Positions 34,501 through 43,555 of a stretch of 64,000 nt of DNA are shown piece by piece. The number at the start of each line of letters is the position of its first letter. The stretch's first letter is position 1. Below the pieces are notes generated by a model, which was given only the letters and a program-made list of their open reading frames with translations, was not told the origin of the DNA and made no database searches. The stretch lies in NCBI GenBank assembly GCA_963802795.1, contig CAWDJV010000005.1, forward strand, positions 558,001 through 622,000. The letters run 5' to 3'. The DNA is from JAIBJN01 sp963802795. GTDB taxonomy: Bacteria > Actinomycetota > Thermoleophilia > Gaiellales > Gaiellaceae. A program made the translations under genes and the position numbers.

Positions 34501-35013
34501 ACCACCTGCGAGGAGTTCATCACGCAGACCGGTGACGCCGTGCCGCCCCTTACCGAGCTCACCTACGGGCTCAGGAGCGACGGGACGATCAACAACGTCA
34601 GCCCGGGTGTGTTCTTCTTCTATGCGTCCTACTCGGTCACGGGCTCTCAGGGCTCCTTGACCGTGGATGTGGCGGAGAGGTTCAACAGCGCCGTGGGTCC
34701 GTTGACCAACGACTTCGTCGTTCAGCAGGACCAGGCGTTCCTGTACAGCGTCTCCAACAACGTCTGCACGAGACTGCAGGCAAACGTCACGACGACGATC
34801 AACGGCGGCCAGGTCGTGATCACGTACGACCCGACGGGGAACGTGCCGACCGGTGACTACGTGCTGGGCGTCAAGTACACGCCGGCGGACTCGCTGATCG
34901 GGCAGCAACCCTGCCACGGCCAGGGGGCGCAGTGCCGGTACTTCTTCATCCCCAGCCGGAACAACGTCGAGGAAACGGCTCGGGCGCAGTCCTTCCTCTT
35001 CAGAGAGAGGTAG
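31566..35013 (+). CDS. Secreted DUF11-repeat protein, one frameshift
   Basis: About 1,148 residues. ATG 31566 has a strong ribosome-binding site (GGGAGG, 6 nt gap) and a signal peptide (LLLKPILAVALLALVLAPSAQS). Residues 45-310 form a domain of unknown type. Then come six DUF11-type beta repeats starting near residues 314, 428, 538, 642, 751 and 857, each with a phrase like KTGDALSKVGDDVNYNI and LAGDPDPLVNTA. A 190-residue C-terminal domain follows. Repeats two and four are identical over 335 bp. An extra base near 34148 shifts the frame inside the sixth repeat. No sortase or membrane anchor is visible. Probably a surface or matrix protein. Confidence 0.82.
32844..33178 (+). repeat. 335-bp perfect direct repeat, copy 1 (inside DUF11 gene)
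   Basis: Identical, base for base, to 33483-33817; period 639 bp. It covers one whole DUF11 unit plus the linking NLFQP phrase. Confidence 0.95.
33483..33817 (+). repeat. 335-bp perfect direct repeat, copy 2 (inside DUF11 gene)
   Basis: Second copy of 32844-33178. The unit between the copies is a diverged DUF11 repeat, so the duplication involved a two-unit block or gene conversion between units. Confidence 0.95.
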
Positions 35014-35030
35014 CCCGCGCTCGGTAGTGA

Positions 35031-35062
35031 AAGGAGGGCCGGTCTTTCGACCGGCCCTCCTT
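35031..35062 (+). terminator. Strong intrinsic terminator after the DUF11 gene
   Basis: A perfect 14-bp stem (35031-35044 with 35049-35062) and a TTTC loop, starting AAGGAGGGCCGGTC and ending in TT. It lies 18 nt after the stop codon. Confidence 0.85.
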
Positions 35063-35176
35063 GTGCCGTAGGCGCGCGGTGCGACCGCAACTCCACCGCC
35101 AGAACGTTCGCCGCCTTTCCGTCGCCGACTGGGCCGGGAGGTTAGTCAACTTCAACGTCGGGGAAGAGACGCCCCA

Positions 35177-35620
35177 ATGACTGCTCCACGGTTATGCATC
35201 GCGCTCGGGGTTACCGCAGCCATCCTGGTTGCTGGGTGCGGTGGCGACGACCGACTCACACGGGAGGAATTCGTCTCCGAGGCCGACGCGGTCTGCGAAG
35301 AGTTCGACCAGCGCCTCGAGGACGTGCCCGGTGCAGAGAGCGCGGACGACGTCGAGCGCTTCGTGGACGAGGCACGACCGGTCATCGAGGACGGGCTCGA
35401 CGAGCTGAGGGCACTCCAACCGCCCGAAGAGCTCGAGGAGCAGTGGAACGCGATCATGGACAACAACGACGACGCCCTGGAACTGCTCGACGATCTGAGC
35501 CAGGCCGCTGCGAGCGCGGACGAGGCGCGAATACAGGAACTCAGTGAGGAGGCGTCTCGTAAGGACGCTGAGACCGATCGCATGGCGCAGGCGATCGGTC
35601 TGGAGAACTGCGGCGACTAA
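35177..35620 (+). CDS. Small secreted lipoprotein
   Basis: A 147-residue protein with a lipoprotein signal peptide ending in the lipobox VAGC (ALGVTAAILVAGC). The mature part is acidic and helical (EEFVSEADAVCEEFDQRLED, then QPPEELEEQWNAIM), with two further cysteines that could pair (DAVC and ENCGD). Similar unannotated lipoproteins are common in high-GC actinobacteria; function unknown. A weak GGGGAAGAG lies upstream. Confidence 0.72.
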   Translation: MTAPRLCIALGVTAAILVAGCGGDDRLTREEFVSEADAVCEEFDQRLEDVPGAESADDVERFVDEARPVIEDGLDELRALQPPEELEEQWNAIMDNNDDALELLDDLSQAAASADEARIQELSEEASRKDAETDRMAQAIGLENCGD

Positions 35621-35668
35621 ACCGGCTGACGATTCCGGCAGGGGGCGAGCTGATCCTGTAAGCCGGAC

Positions 35669-35674
35669 TAGAGT
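35669..35674 (+). promoter_or_regulatory. -10 element (TAGAGT) for the nucleotidyltransferase gene
   Basis: TAGAGT ends 9 nt before ATG 35684, close to the leaderless layout. Confidence 0.4.
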
Positions 35675-35683
35675 CACCTCGCG

Positions 35684-36246
35684 ATGCAGAAGGCCTATCG
35701 CGGTCGACATCCCAGCGCCCCGATGGACGCGGCCGCCCTCCTCCAGGTCGTCGACCGTCTCGAGGAGCATGGCATCGACGTGTGGCTCGACGGCGGCTGG
35801 GGCGTGGATGCGCTGCTCGGCCGCGCGACCCGCGAGCACGACGATCTCGATCTCGTCGCCGAGCTCCGCTACTCGGATCGCATCGTCGAGCTGCTCCAGG
35901 GGCTCGGCTACGACGTGGCCGCCGGCGCCCCGCCCAAGAGCTTCGTGCTGGTCGATCGGGAGGGAAGGCAGGTGGATGTCCATCCGGTCACGTTCGACGC
36001 GGAGGGCGGGGGCGTCTACCAGGACGGAAGCGGCGAATGGGTCTACCCGGCGCAGGGCTTCCCGGTCGGGGCAGCGTGGACGGAAAGCCGGTGCGTTGCC
36101 TCAGTCCGGAAGTCCAGGTGCTCGTCCATGCAGGCTACGAGCTGACTGAAAAGGACTACCGGGAGCTCTATCTGCTGCGCGAGCGCTTCGGCGTCGAGCC
36201 GCCCGAGGATCTGCTCGAGCGTGTATTGGCCGCCGCCGGTGTCTAG
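35684..36246 (+). CDS. Aminoglycoside 2''-nucleotidyltransferase-like protein, one frameshift
   Basis: About 187 residues of the ANT(2'')/LinA-like nucleotidyltransferase group. The N-terminal VVDRLEEHGIDVWLDGGWGV and the metal-binding pair in REHDDLDLVAEL are conserved, followed by VDREGRQVDVHPVTF. The C-terminal part (GKPVRCLSPEVQVLVHAGYE, then EKDYRELYLLRERFGVEPP) continues in a second frame, joining near 36070, so one base is probably in error. Some relatives inactivate aminoglycosides or lincosamides; many chromosomal ones have no known drug activity, so resistance is not claimed. Confidence 0.78.
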
Positions 36247-36261
36247 GCTCCGGCGCGGGCG

Positions 36262-37260
36262 CTAGCCGGCCCAGTCATTCACGGCCTCGTGGGCGGCGCC
36301 CCTCGTGAGGCGGCGCTTGACGGAGCCGTCCGGCCGCATCGTCCAGACGTCGTTGCTCCCCCGGCCGAAGCGCGTGTACGCGATCCGCCGTCCCCCGGGC
36401 GCCCAGACTGGTCCGAAGTCAGCGACGCGGTTATCCGTGAGCTGCCGAAGGCCTGTTCCGTCGAAGCGAACGACGAAGAGCTCCAGGTCGTTCCCGTCCC
36501 ACCCCTCGAAGGCGAGGCGACCGCCGCCCGGTGACCACATGAGGCCGCCGAGCGAGCGGCTCGACCTCAGGAAGGGCCGCCGGCTGCTCCCGTCGCCGCG
36601 CATGATCCTGATCTCGTCGCCGGCGCCGCGGGAACGGATGTAGGCGATCCAGCCCGTGGACGACCAGTCAGGCCCGTGGTCGGCGCCCGCTCGGTGCGTC
36701 AGGCGTCGAACGCCTCCGTCGGCCGCGGCGACGAAGATCTCGGCATTCGTCCCGCCGACGTAGCGGGTGAACGCGAGTCGATTCCCGCTGGGCGCCCAGG
36801 TCGGCTGCAGGTCGTCCACGCCGTTGGAGGTGAGACGTCTGCGCCCGTTCCCGTTCTGCCCGATCACGAAAATCTCGGAAGTGCCGGCGGCGAGGCGGTT
36901 CTCGAAGGCAATGAGCCCTCCGGCAGGTGCCCAGACGGGGTTCGCCTTGGCCCGGCTCGACCTCGTCAGGCGTATGAGATCGGTGCCGTCCGTGTCGACG
37001 CGGTAGAGGTCGGCCGCGTCGCTCGACCGGCGGCGGACGAAGACGAGCCGCCCGCCGCGCGGCGACAACGACGCGCTCAGGTCTGTGACCGAGCCTGCCG
37101 TGAGCCGGTCCTTGTCGCTGCCGTCGCCGTCCATGACCGAGACATGCGACGAGGAGCCGTCGAAGCTGGAATACGCAATGGTCGAGGCACCTGCACTGGA
37201 GGCCGCAGAGAAGCTTGCCGCAACGGCCGCCACCGCAAGCAATTCGCGTGAGATTCCCAT
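36262..37260 (-). CDS. Secreted TolB-like WD40/PD40 beta-propeller protein
   Basis: A 332-residue exported protein with signal peptide (LLAVAAVAASFSAASSAGAS) and about seven PD40 repeats, each with a phrase like PVWAPAGGLIAFE or PTWAPSGNRLAFTR, preceded by a DGT/DG-type loop and RRLT. These form a TolB-like beta-propeller. No Tol-Pal partners are present, as expected outside Gram-negatives, so it is more likely a surface-exposed binding or sensing propeller. ATG 37260 is preferred over GTG 37287 because the signal peptide begins there. Confidence 0.82.
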   Translation of the reverse strand: MGISRELLAVAAVAASFSAASSAGASTIAYSSFDGSSSHVSVMDGDGSDKDRLTAGSVTDLSASLSPRGGRLVFVRRRSSDAADLYRVDTDGTDLIRLTRSSRAKANPVWAPAGGLIAFENRLAAGTSEIFVIGQNGNGRRRLTSNGVDDLQPTWAPSGNRLAFTRYVGGTNAEIFVAAADGGVRRLTHRAGADHGPDWSSTGWIAYIRSRGAGDEIRIMRGDGSSRRPFLRSSRSLGGLMWSPGGGRLAFEGWDGNDLELFVVRFDGTGLRQLTDNRVADFGPVWAPGGRRIAYTRFGRGSNDVWTMRPDGSVKRRLTRGAAHEAVNDWAG

Positions 37261-37344
37261 CCCTTCGCCTCGGGAGCGTTGATACACGGTCGCGAGGACG
37301 GTGACAAGTCGGTGGGTCTCCGAACTTTCTGCCAGGATGCCGGC

Positions 37345-37746
37345 GTGCTCCTGAGAATCCTCTTCGCCTGGCTCTCCAACATCGTCGCCCTCTTCGTGGC
37401 AGCGTGGATCGTGCCCGGCGTCGGCTACGGCGACGACTTCTGGGTCCTCTTCATCGCCGCCCTGATCTTCACGGTCGTGAACATGTTCGTGAGGCCGATC
37501 GTGATCCTGCTCGCGCTTCCGGCCGTGGTGCTCACCCTCGGCCTCGCGTTGGTTCTCATCAACACGTTCATGCTCTACCTGACGGACTGGATCGTTCCGA
37601 GCTTCGAGACGGGCAGCTTCTGGTCGACCCTTGGGGCCGCGATCATCGTCTCGATCGTCAATCTGATCATCAACCTCGTCCTGAAGCCGGCCGAGCGCCT
37701 CGACGCGCGAGCGCAGCCTCCGCGGCCGCAGCTTCCGCGCTACTAG
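37345..37746 (+). CDS. Phage holin IV-like (PF04020/YvlD) membrane protein
   Basis: A 133-residue protein with four membrane helices: LLRILFAWLSNIVALFVAAW, FWVLFIAALIFTVVNMFV, ILLALPAVVLTLGLALVLIN and the last around TLGAAIIVSIVNLIINLVL. It matches the YvlD/mycobacterial family of integral membrane proteins that is only nominally holin-like. GTG 37345 is chosen because CAGGAT, close to TANNNT, ends 6 nt before it. Function unknown; no lytic genes nearby. Confidence 0.8.
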   Translation: MLLRILFAWLSNIVALFVAAWIVPGVGYGDDFWVLFIAALIFTVVNMFVRPIVILLALPAVVLTLGLALVLINTFMLYLTDWIVPSFETGSFWSTLGAAIIVSIVNLIINLVLKPAERLDARAQPPRPQLPRY

Positions 37747-37790
37747 CGCACACCCTCAAGCGATGCCTTCGCGGAGCCGATTCTCTTTCC

Positions 37791-38816
37791 ATGGACCGAG
37801 CCGCTCGGCTCCAGGCGTTGCTAGACCTGTCCCGGTCCGTCTCTTCGAGCCTCGACCTCCGAGAGGTCCTGCGCGAGTTCGCCGCGCGCGCGGCGGAGCT
37901 CACGGGCGCGACCGCGGCCGAGCTCTCCACGCTCGACCCGGCCCGGGGCGTCGTCGTCATGCTCGTCGAGCACCGACACGGCGCCGCGGAGATCACCGAG
38001 CGCGGCGGCCGCGTCTACAGCCTGGACGACTTCCCCGCGACCCGCCACGTGCTCGAAACACAGGAGGCCGTCCAGATCCGTGTCTCGAATCCCGACGACG
38101 ACCCAGCCGAGCGCGCGTTGCTCGAGGAACAGGGCCGGCGGTCGCTCCTCATGCTGCCGCTCGTCGTGCGCGGGCAGACGCTCGGCCTCATGGAGGTCGT
38201 GGACGTCGAGGACCGCACCTGGAACGAGCCCGACGTCGAGTTCTGCAGGGCGCTCTGCGACATCGTCGCCGTCGCAATTCGCAATGCGATGCTCTTCGCG
38301 GAGCTGCAGGAGAACGCCGCCCGCGACCGGCTGACGGGTCTCTACAACCGGGGGCTCTTCGAGGAGCAGTTCGAGGCGGCCGTCGCCCGGGCCCTGCGCG
38401 CGCGCGAGGATCTGACGCTCCTAATCGTCGATCTCGACGGGCTCAAGCGGATCAACGACCTGAGCGGTCACGCCGCCGGCGACCACGCGCTGCGGAAGCT
38501 CGCCGACGCGCTGCGGGGGTCCATCCGAGTCACCGATGTCGCGTGCCGGATCGGCGGCGACGAGTTCGCCATCATCCTGCCCGGCTCGGCTGCGGAGGAT
38601 GCCGTGAAGGTCGCCGAGCGTGCGCAGGAGACTCTCGCCGAGATCGGCCGGGGTCGCTACAGCTTCTCGGGCGGGATCGCCGGCGTCACGCCGACGCAGT
38701 CCTCCACCGAGGCCGTCTTTGGCTCCGCGGACCTGGCCGCCTACCGGGCGAAGGCCGCGGGCGGCGCGCGCACGCTTCTCGGCGTCGACACCCAAGCAGC
38801 GGAACAGCCGGGCTAG
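37791..38816 (+). CDS. GAF-GGDEF diguanylate cyclase
   Basis: A 341-residue cytoplasmic protein with a GAF sensor domain (about residues 15-165) followed by a GGDEF domain (about 180-330). The active-site motif GGDEF is intact (CRIGGDEFAIIL), and an allosteric I-site RVTD lies five residues before it, as in product-inhibited cyclases. NRGLFEEQFE and DLDGLKRINDLSGHAAGDHAL are further family blocks. It should make c-di-GMP from GTP in response to a small molecule or redox signal sensed by GAF. No EAL or PilZ protein is seen in the window. The stop shares CTAG with the convergent ABC gene. Confidence 0.9.
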   Translation: MDRAARLQALLDLSRSVSSSLDLREVLREFAARAAELTGATAAELSTLDPARGVVVMLVEHRHGAAEITERGGRVYSLDDFPATRHVLETQEAVQIRVSNPDDDPAERALLEEQGRRSLLMLPLVVRGQTLGLMEVVDVEDRTWNEPDVEFCRALCDIVAVAIRNAMLFAELQENAARDRLTGLYNRGLFEEQFEAAVARALRAREDLTLLIVDLDGLKRINDLSGHAAGDHALRKLADALRGSIRVTDVACRIGGDEFAIILPGSAAEDAVKVAERAQETLAEIGRGRYSFSGGIAGVTPTQSSTEAVFGSADLAAYRAKAAGGARTLLGVDTQAAEQPG

Positions 38817-40402
38817 GGCAGCGAGACTGCCTGGGCGGCCGCTCGGCGCCGCGCCTCGAGGTCGAGGAGGGCATCCGCCTGCTCGATGAGGATCGGGTCG
38901 TGCGTCGCGCAGACGACCGCGGTGCCGGTCGTCCGGGCCAGATCCGAGAGGAGCCGGGCGACCGCCAGCGCGTTCGCCTGGTCGAGGCGGGCGGTCGGCT
39001 CGTCCGCGAGCAGCAGTTTCGGCCGGGCGGCCACCGCACGCGCGACGGCCACTCGACCGCGCTGGCCGCTCGAGAGGTCGTCGACCCGCCGGGAGGCGAC
39101 GCTCGCCAACCCTACGGCCGCGAGCGAATCGGCTGCCCGCTCCCGGGCCTCCGCGCCGCTCAGGCTCCGAAGTGAGAGGGCGAGCTCGACGTTCTCCGCG
39201 GCGGTCAGGAAGGGCACGAGCTCCGCTTCCTGGCTCACGACGGCGACCTGCTCTGCCCGGAACCGCGCCCGTGCGTCCCGGTCGAGGGCCGAGATCGCCT
39301 CGCCGAGCACCAGCACTTCGCCGGAGGAAGGCAGGTCCGTGCCGGCAAGCAGGTGGAGGAGCGTCGTCTTCCCGGAGCCGGACGGCCCCGTCACGGCGGT
39401 GAGCTGTCCGGCCTGGAAGACGGCGTCGAGCGGCAAGAGTGCCGTCGCCGCCGTAGCCCCGCCTCCGTAGACCTTCGCCGTCTCGCGCAGCTCGGCGGTG
39501 ACGTCACCGCCACCCTCGACCTTCTTCGCCGGAGCGTCGGCGGTCGGCGCGGGTGTCGCCGAGCCTTCTCCGGGAACCGCCTCGAGGAGAATCCCCTCCT
39601 CGTGCAGCCGCGCCGTTGCCCGCGCGTGGATGCCGGTGCGGCGCAGGAGCTCCTCCGAGACTCGGAGCCAGCCGCCGCGGCCGACGACGGTCGCCACGGC
39701 GCCGCCGTCGGCGACGGCGGCCTCCTCGCTGACACGGCCGTCGCGCACCCGGACGATACGGTCGGCGATCGCCGCCGACTCGGGATCGTGGCTGACGAGG
39801 ACGGTCGTCGTGCCCGCCGCGCGCGCCAGCTCGCCGATCGCCTCGTACACGAGCCGGGCGTTGGCTCCGTCGAGCTCTCCGGTCGGCTCGTCGGCCAGGA
39901 GGAGGCGCGGCCGGTGAGCGAGGGCCGCACAGATCGCGACACGTTGCTGCTCGCCGCCCGAGAGCTCGCGGGGGTGCGCGGTCCCGCGGTCGAGGAGGCC
40001 GACCCGCTCGAGGAGCTCGTCGGCTCGGACGGCGCTTGCCCGGCGGGGGACTCCGGCGAGCCCGAGCTGGAGCGAGACGAGCTCCCGCACCTCGAGCTCG
40101 GCTGCGAGCGCCCGCCAGTAGTGCTGGTCCGCGTAGCCGAGCAGCTCGGCACGGTACTGCGCCTGGCCCCGCCGCCCGAGGCGGGCGAGGTCTCGCCCGA
40201 GGACACGGACGCTTCCCGCCGTCGGGCGGTCGAGAGCGGCCAGCATTCGCAGGAAGGTCGTCTTCCCCGAGCCGCTGGGACCGAGGACGACGCAGACTTC
40301 CCCTTCGCGGACGTCGAGTGTGAGCCCCTGGAGCGCGACGACGCCGCCCTCCGGCGCCGGATAGATGCGGAAGAGCTCGCGGATCTCGACGGCGGCCGTC
40401 AT
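38813..40402 (-). CDS. Tandem two-NBD ABC transporter ATPase (LolD/MacB type, fused)
   Basis: A 529-residue protein with two complete nucleotide-binding domains. NBD1 (about 1-225): Walker A GPSGSGKTTF, signature LSGGEQQRV, Walker B LLLADEPTGE. NBD2 (about 300-525): Walker A GPSGSGKTTLLHLLAGTD, a changed signature LSSGQRGRV, Walker B LLLADEPTA. The linker is Pro/Ala-rich (GEGSATPAPTADAPAKK). LolD/MacB-type ATPases are normally single-NBD homodimers. ATG 40402 overlaps the stop of the permease (ATGA), so the two are made together. Confidence 0.9.
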   Translation of the reverse strand: MTAAVEIRELFRIYPAPEGGVVALQGLTLDVREGEVCVVLGPSGSGKTTFLRMLAALDRPTAGSVRVLGRDLARLGRRGQAQYRAELLGYADQHYWRALAAELEVRELVSLQLGLAGVPRRASAVRADELLERVGLLDRGTAHPRELSGGEQQRVAICAALAHRPRLLLADEPTGELDGANARLVYEAIGELARAAGTTTVLVSHDPESAAIADRIVRVRDGRVSEEAAVADGGAVATVVGRGGWLRVSEELLRRTGIHARATARLHEEGILLEAVPGEGSATPAPTADAPAKKVEGGGDVTAELRETAKVYGGGATAATALLPLDAVFQAGQLTAVTGPSGSGKTTLLHLLAGTDLPSSGEVLVLGEAISALDRDARARFRAEQVAVVSQEAELVPFLTAAENVELALSLRSLSGAEARERAADSLAAVGLASVASRRVDDLSSGQRGRVAVARAVAARPKLLLADEPTARLDQANALAVARLLSDLARTTGTAVVCATHDPILIEQADALLDLEARRRAAAQAVSLP

Positions 40403-43400
40403 ATCCGGCGGGAGGCGGCGGCGACCAGCGCTGCCGTGGCGATCGCCCCGGCCCCGAGCGCGGCCGCGAGCACCGGCCAGGCGACGGACGGGCGGAGTGG
40501 CAGCTCGGAGGCGCGGGCGTCCGCGGTAACGGTGACGAGGTCGACGACGAGGAAGCCGAGGAGAGCCGCGGTGGCCAGCCCTCCGACGAGGCCGGCCGCC
40601 ACCACGACGAAGCTCCGCAGGCGGACGACCCGGCGCAGCAGGGCGGGGCGCGCCCCTTGCTCCTCGAGGTCGTCCAGCTCGCCGCGTTCGTCTCTGACGT
40701 CCGAGACGACGCCGAGTAGGACGCCTACGAGGGCGAGCCCGAGCGCGACCAGCGCGGCGGCGAGGAGCGTCAGGAGTGTGCCGCGGGCGAGCGGGTCGTT
40801 CTCGAGTGACTCCTCGAGCTCGGCTCGCGACGAAACGGCGAGGACGTTGAAGGGTGGACGTTCTAGCTCGGCCGCAAGGTTCTCCGCCGCCCGCGCGCTC
40901 GCGGCGCCGATCCAGACCTCGTTCGGAACGGCGATGCCGGGCTTCACCGAGTTCAGGGCCGTGCCGAGGAGAGAGCGGTCGGCGACGACGAAGTCCTCCG
41001 CGGCGCCGGGAAAGCGCTCCGCGACCGCCGCGACCCTGACGGTCACCTGCTCGCCGGCCACCCTGAGTGGAAGGACTCCGCCGGATGCCGCGGCGGCAAC
41101 CGAGGGCGAGGCGATCACGGGCAGCGGGGCGCGGTCGCTCGGCTGCCGAGGCCTGAAGCGGCTCGTCAGCTGCTCGCTGATCGTCCCGCGGAGCCGGGCT
41201 CCGTCTTCGGTCACGGACGCCTCGATGCCGTTCACCGCGAGCCAGTCGTCGTAGGCGCCGAGCGGCTCCGCTCCACCGGACGCGGTATCCGCCGTCAACG
41301 GTCCGAGCTCGAGATCGAGGTCGAGAGGTGCGCCCTCGCCGCCGCGTTCCTGGACCCGCACCGGCGGGGAGAGAGTGAGCGCGATGATCCTCCCCCCGCG
41401 GGCCTCCCGAGGGACGCCGGCGCGGAGCACGCGCGTTCGCGTCGGTTCCGGCTCGCCAAGATCCAGGTGGACGTACGTGCCGGTTGGGGTCTCGACGCTG
41501 GCCGTCAGCGTGACTCCCGTCCCGCGGGCCGGCACCTCGAGCGCCGTCGCGTCGGCGGGAAGCTCCGGGCCCTGTGCCTCCGCCCCGCCGACAGGCGCGA
41601 TGCGGGCCGCCAGGGCCTCCGGAGAGGCTGCCGCGAAGTCGCCGCGCCAGCCCCGCAGCGCAGGAACGGCCTCCGCGTCGAGCCCGAGCACGGCGATGCC
41701 GGTACGACCGCCCGAGCGGCTGACGTTCCCGGAGAGTCGGAGCACGGGCTCGACCCGCGCGTCGCCCTCGAGCTCGGCCAGCCGCGCCGGCGACACCGCC
41801 TCGGCGACGGGGATCAGCCGCGTGAGATCCTCGCGGACGGTGAAGTCGAGGGGGATCTCGTAGGCGGCCTGCTCCTCCTGACCGCGCGCGAGCGTCGAGC
41901 GATAGCTCTCCGCGAACACTGCGAGTCCCACGCTGACCAGGAGGAAGGCCACGGCGACGGCCGCGTGCCCGGGGTGACGGGCCAGCGAGAGCGCCGCGAG
42001 CCGCAGCGCCACCGAACGGCCCCTCGAGAGTCGCTCGAGGCCCAGGAGGAGCGGGCGGAGGAGCCTCGCACAGGCGACAGCGGCCACGAACGTGACGAGC
42101 CCGGGGAGAAGGACGAGGGCGACCGCGGACCCCGACTCGCGCGCGAGCGACTCCTGGTCGAGGTCGCCGCGCAGGAGCGTGATGACCACGATGGCGAGGG
42201 CCCCGAGCGCGCACGCGTCGAGCGCGGAGAACGAGCGGTCGCCGAGTGCGACCGGCCGCGCGCGAATCGCGGCGAAGAGGACGAGCGCGAGCGTCGCCGA
42301 GACTCCCGCCGCGACCGCGAGGCCTGTGGTCGAGAGCGTGGACTGCCCGAGAACTGCGCCCACGGGAGCGCCCGCGCGCGAGGCGACGAGCGCGCCCGCG
42401 AGCGTCCCCAGGGCCCAGCCGACGAGGGTGCCCCCGGCAGCCACGGCCGCGGCCTCGGCGCCCGTGAAGAGCGAGAGCTGCCAGCGCCTCGCCCCGAACC
42501 AGGTGAGACGCCGCCGAGCGGCCTCGGCGTCCCGCCGCATGCTGACGGCTGCGAGGACGGCGAACGCGAAGAGGAGGGCGGCGGACTCGCCGCCGACGAG
42601 GAGCAGCCGCCGTCCGGCGACGTCGCTCGTCTCGGCGGCCGTGCGCAGGTCCTCGACGGGCGCCGTGAGGTCGAAGGCGAGCGCCTCCGTCTGGAGCGCC
42701 GATCTCGCCCGGGCCGTGTCGCCGGCGAGCCGGTCGATCTCCCAGGCCCGCACGAGCCCGGGGCGGAGCGGGACGACCCATGCGTAGGCGCGGTACACGC
42801 GCTCGAGCTCGGGAGACTCGACGAGCGCCTGGACGCCCTCCGCGAGAACGAGCGGTGCCGGGGCGGGCCTGTGGTAGCGGGCCAACTCCCGCAACACGGG
42901 GCTGGTGGCTGCGCGGCTCAGCTCGTTCTCGGTGGGCGCGATGAAGTCGCCGAAGAGGACGGGCGAGGTGACTGTTGCCGTTCCGACCTCGACGAGGCGA
43001 AGGCCGGGGACGTCGGGGATGCGGCCGGCGCCCCGGAGCCGCACGACTTCGCAGCGTGCCGGCTCGCAGGCTCGCGGGAGGCGCCCCGAGCGGAGGCTCA
43101 CCCACTCGGCTAGGCCGTCGACGGCGCCGAGCCCGACGTAGCGACCCGCGATCGTGCTCTCCCGGAAGAGCACGAACGACGCCGGGCGGGCCGGGACGAC
43201 GCCGGCAAGGGCTCGCCGCGCGGTCCGGTCGAGCGCCCCGTAGTCCTCTGCCTGGGCGGGGACGCCGAACCAGCCCGCGCGGACGGAGCGCTGCGCGGCG
43301 GGAATCTCCTCCACCGCTCGGCCGACGCTCTCGTCGCGCGCGACGACCGCGCCGGCCAGGACCGTCGCGAGCATGGCCGCCCCGGCCGCCACCCCGGCGC

Positions 43401-43521
43401 CGGCAAGGAGGGCGGTCGTGGCGCGCCGCGCCAGCCTCAGGCGGGCGAGCCTGAGCGGATACGCGAGCCTGCGGACCGTGCGCACCCTCACAAGCTGCCA
43501 GGCGTCGACACGTTCGACCAC
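40399..43521 (-). CDS. Large FtsX-like ABC permease with two FtsX domains
   Basis: A 1,040-residue membrane protein. One N-terminal helix (TTALLAGAGVAAGAAMLATV) precedes a long extracytoplasmic domain, then FtsX-type helices (LLLVGGESAALLFAFAVLAA and following), a second extracytoplasmic domain, and a C-terminal FtsX block ending VLAAALGAGAIATAALVAAA. MacB/LolE-type permeases with two FtsX domains use mechanotransmission to move lipoproteins, peptides or other envelope substrates rather than a channel. No MacA-like adaptor is present. GTG 43521 is divergent from a LysR gene. Confidence 0.87.
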   Translation of the reverse strand: MVERVDAWQLVRVRTVRRLAYPLRLARLRLARRATTALLAGAGVAAGAAMLATVLAGAVVARDESVGRAVEEIPAAQRSVRAGWFGVPAQAEDYGALDRTARRALAGVVPARPASFVLFRESTIAGRYVGLGAVDGLAEWVSLRSGRLPRACEPARCEVVRLRGAGRIPDVPGLRLVEVGTATVTSPVLFGDFIAPTENELSRAATSPVLRELARYHRPAPAPLVLAEGVQALVESPELERVYRAYAWVVPLRPGLVRAWEIDRLAGDTARARSALQTEALAFDLTAPVEDLRTAAETSDVAGRRLLLVGGESAALLFAFAVLAAVSMRRDAEAARRRLTWFGARRWQLSLFTGAEAAAVAAGGTLVGWALGTLAGALVASRAGAPVGAVLGQSTLSTTGLAVAAGVSATLALVLFAAIRARPVALGDRSFSALDACALGALAIVVITLLRGDLDQESLARESGSAVALVLLPGLVTFVAAVACARLLRPLLLGLERLSRGRSVALRLAALSLARHPGHAAVAVAFLLVSVGLAVFAESYRSTLARGQEEQAAYEIPLDFTVREDLTRLIPVAEAVSPARLAELEGDARVEPVLRLSGNVSRSGGRTGIAVLGLDAEAVPALRGWRGDFAAASPEALAARIAPVGGAEAQGPELPADATALEVPARGTGVTLTASVETPTGTYVHLDLGEPEPTRTRVLRAGVPREARGGRIIALTLSPPVRVQERGGEGAPLDLDLELGPLTADTASGGAEPLGAYDDWLAVNGIEASVTEDGARLRGTISEQLTSRFRPRQPSDRAPLPVIASPSVAAAASGGVLPLRVAGEQVTVRVAAVAERFPGAAEDFVVADRSLLGTALNSVKPGIAVPNEVWIGAASARAAENLAAELERPPFNVLAVSSRAELEESLENDPLARGTLLTLLAAALVALGLALVGVLLGVVSDVRDERGELDDLEEQGARPALLRRVVRLRSFVVVAAGLVGGLATAALLGFLVVDLVTVTADARASELPLRPSVAWPVLAAALGAGAIATAALVAAASRRI

Positions 43522-43542
43522 TCAGATTGCTTCGCATTTGAT

Positions 43543-43555
43543 TAAGCTGTGCTTA
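43543..43555 (+). promoter_or_regulatory. -10 element and palindrome at the LysR gene start
   Basis: TAAGCT (43543-43548) ends 6 nt before ATG 43555 (leaderless). The same bases form the inverted repeat TAAGC-TGT-GCTTA (43543-43555), so a regulator bound here would block the -10; autorepression is a reasonable guess. Confidence 0.5.

Noticed and set aside
35684..36246. Antibiotic resistance gene claim for the ANT(2'')-like protein and for the APH-like gene at 23410
   Set aside because: Both folds are clear, but chromosomal members often have other substrates; nothing in the context shows drug resistance.
29796..36260. Genomic island inserted at tRNA-Lys
   Set aside because: The stretch after the tRNA is looser and more accessory-looking, but there is no integrase, no transposase and no repeat of the tRNA 3' end downstream.
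38813..43537. 1,574-codon minus-strand frame covering the ABC ATPase and permease
   Set aside because: Only its last 529 codons (the ATPase) are real; upstream it runs out of frame with the FtsX permease, whose own frame is intact and has proper motifs.
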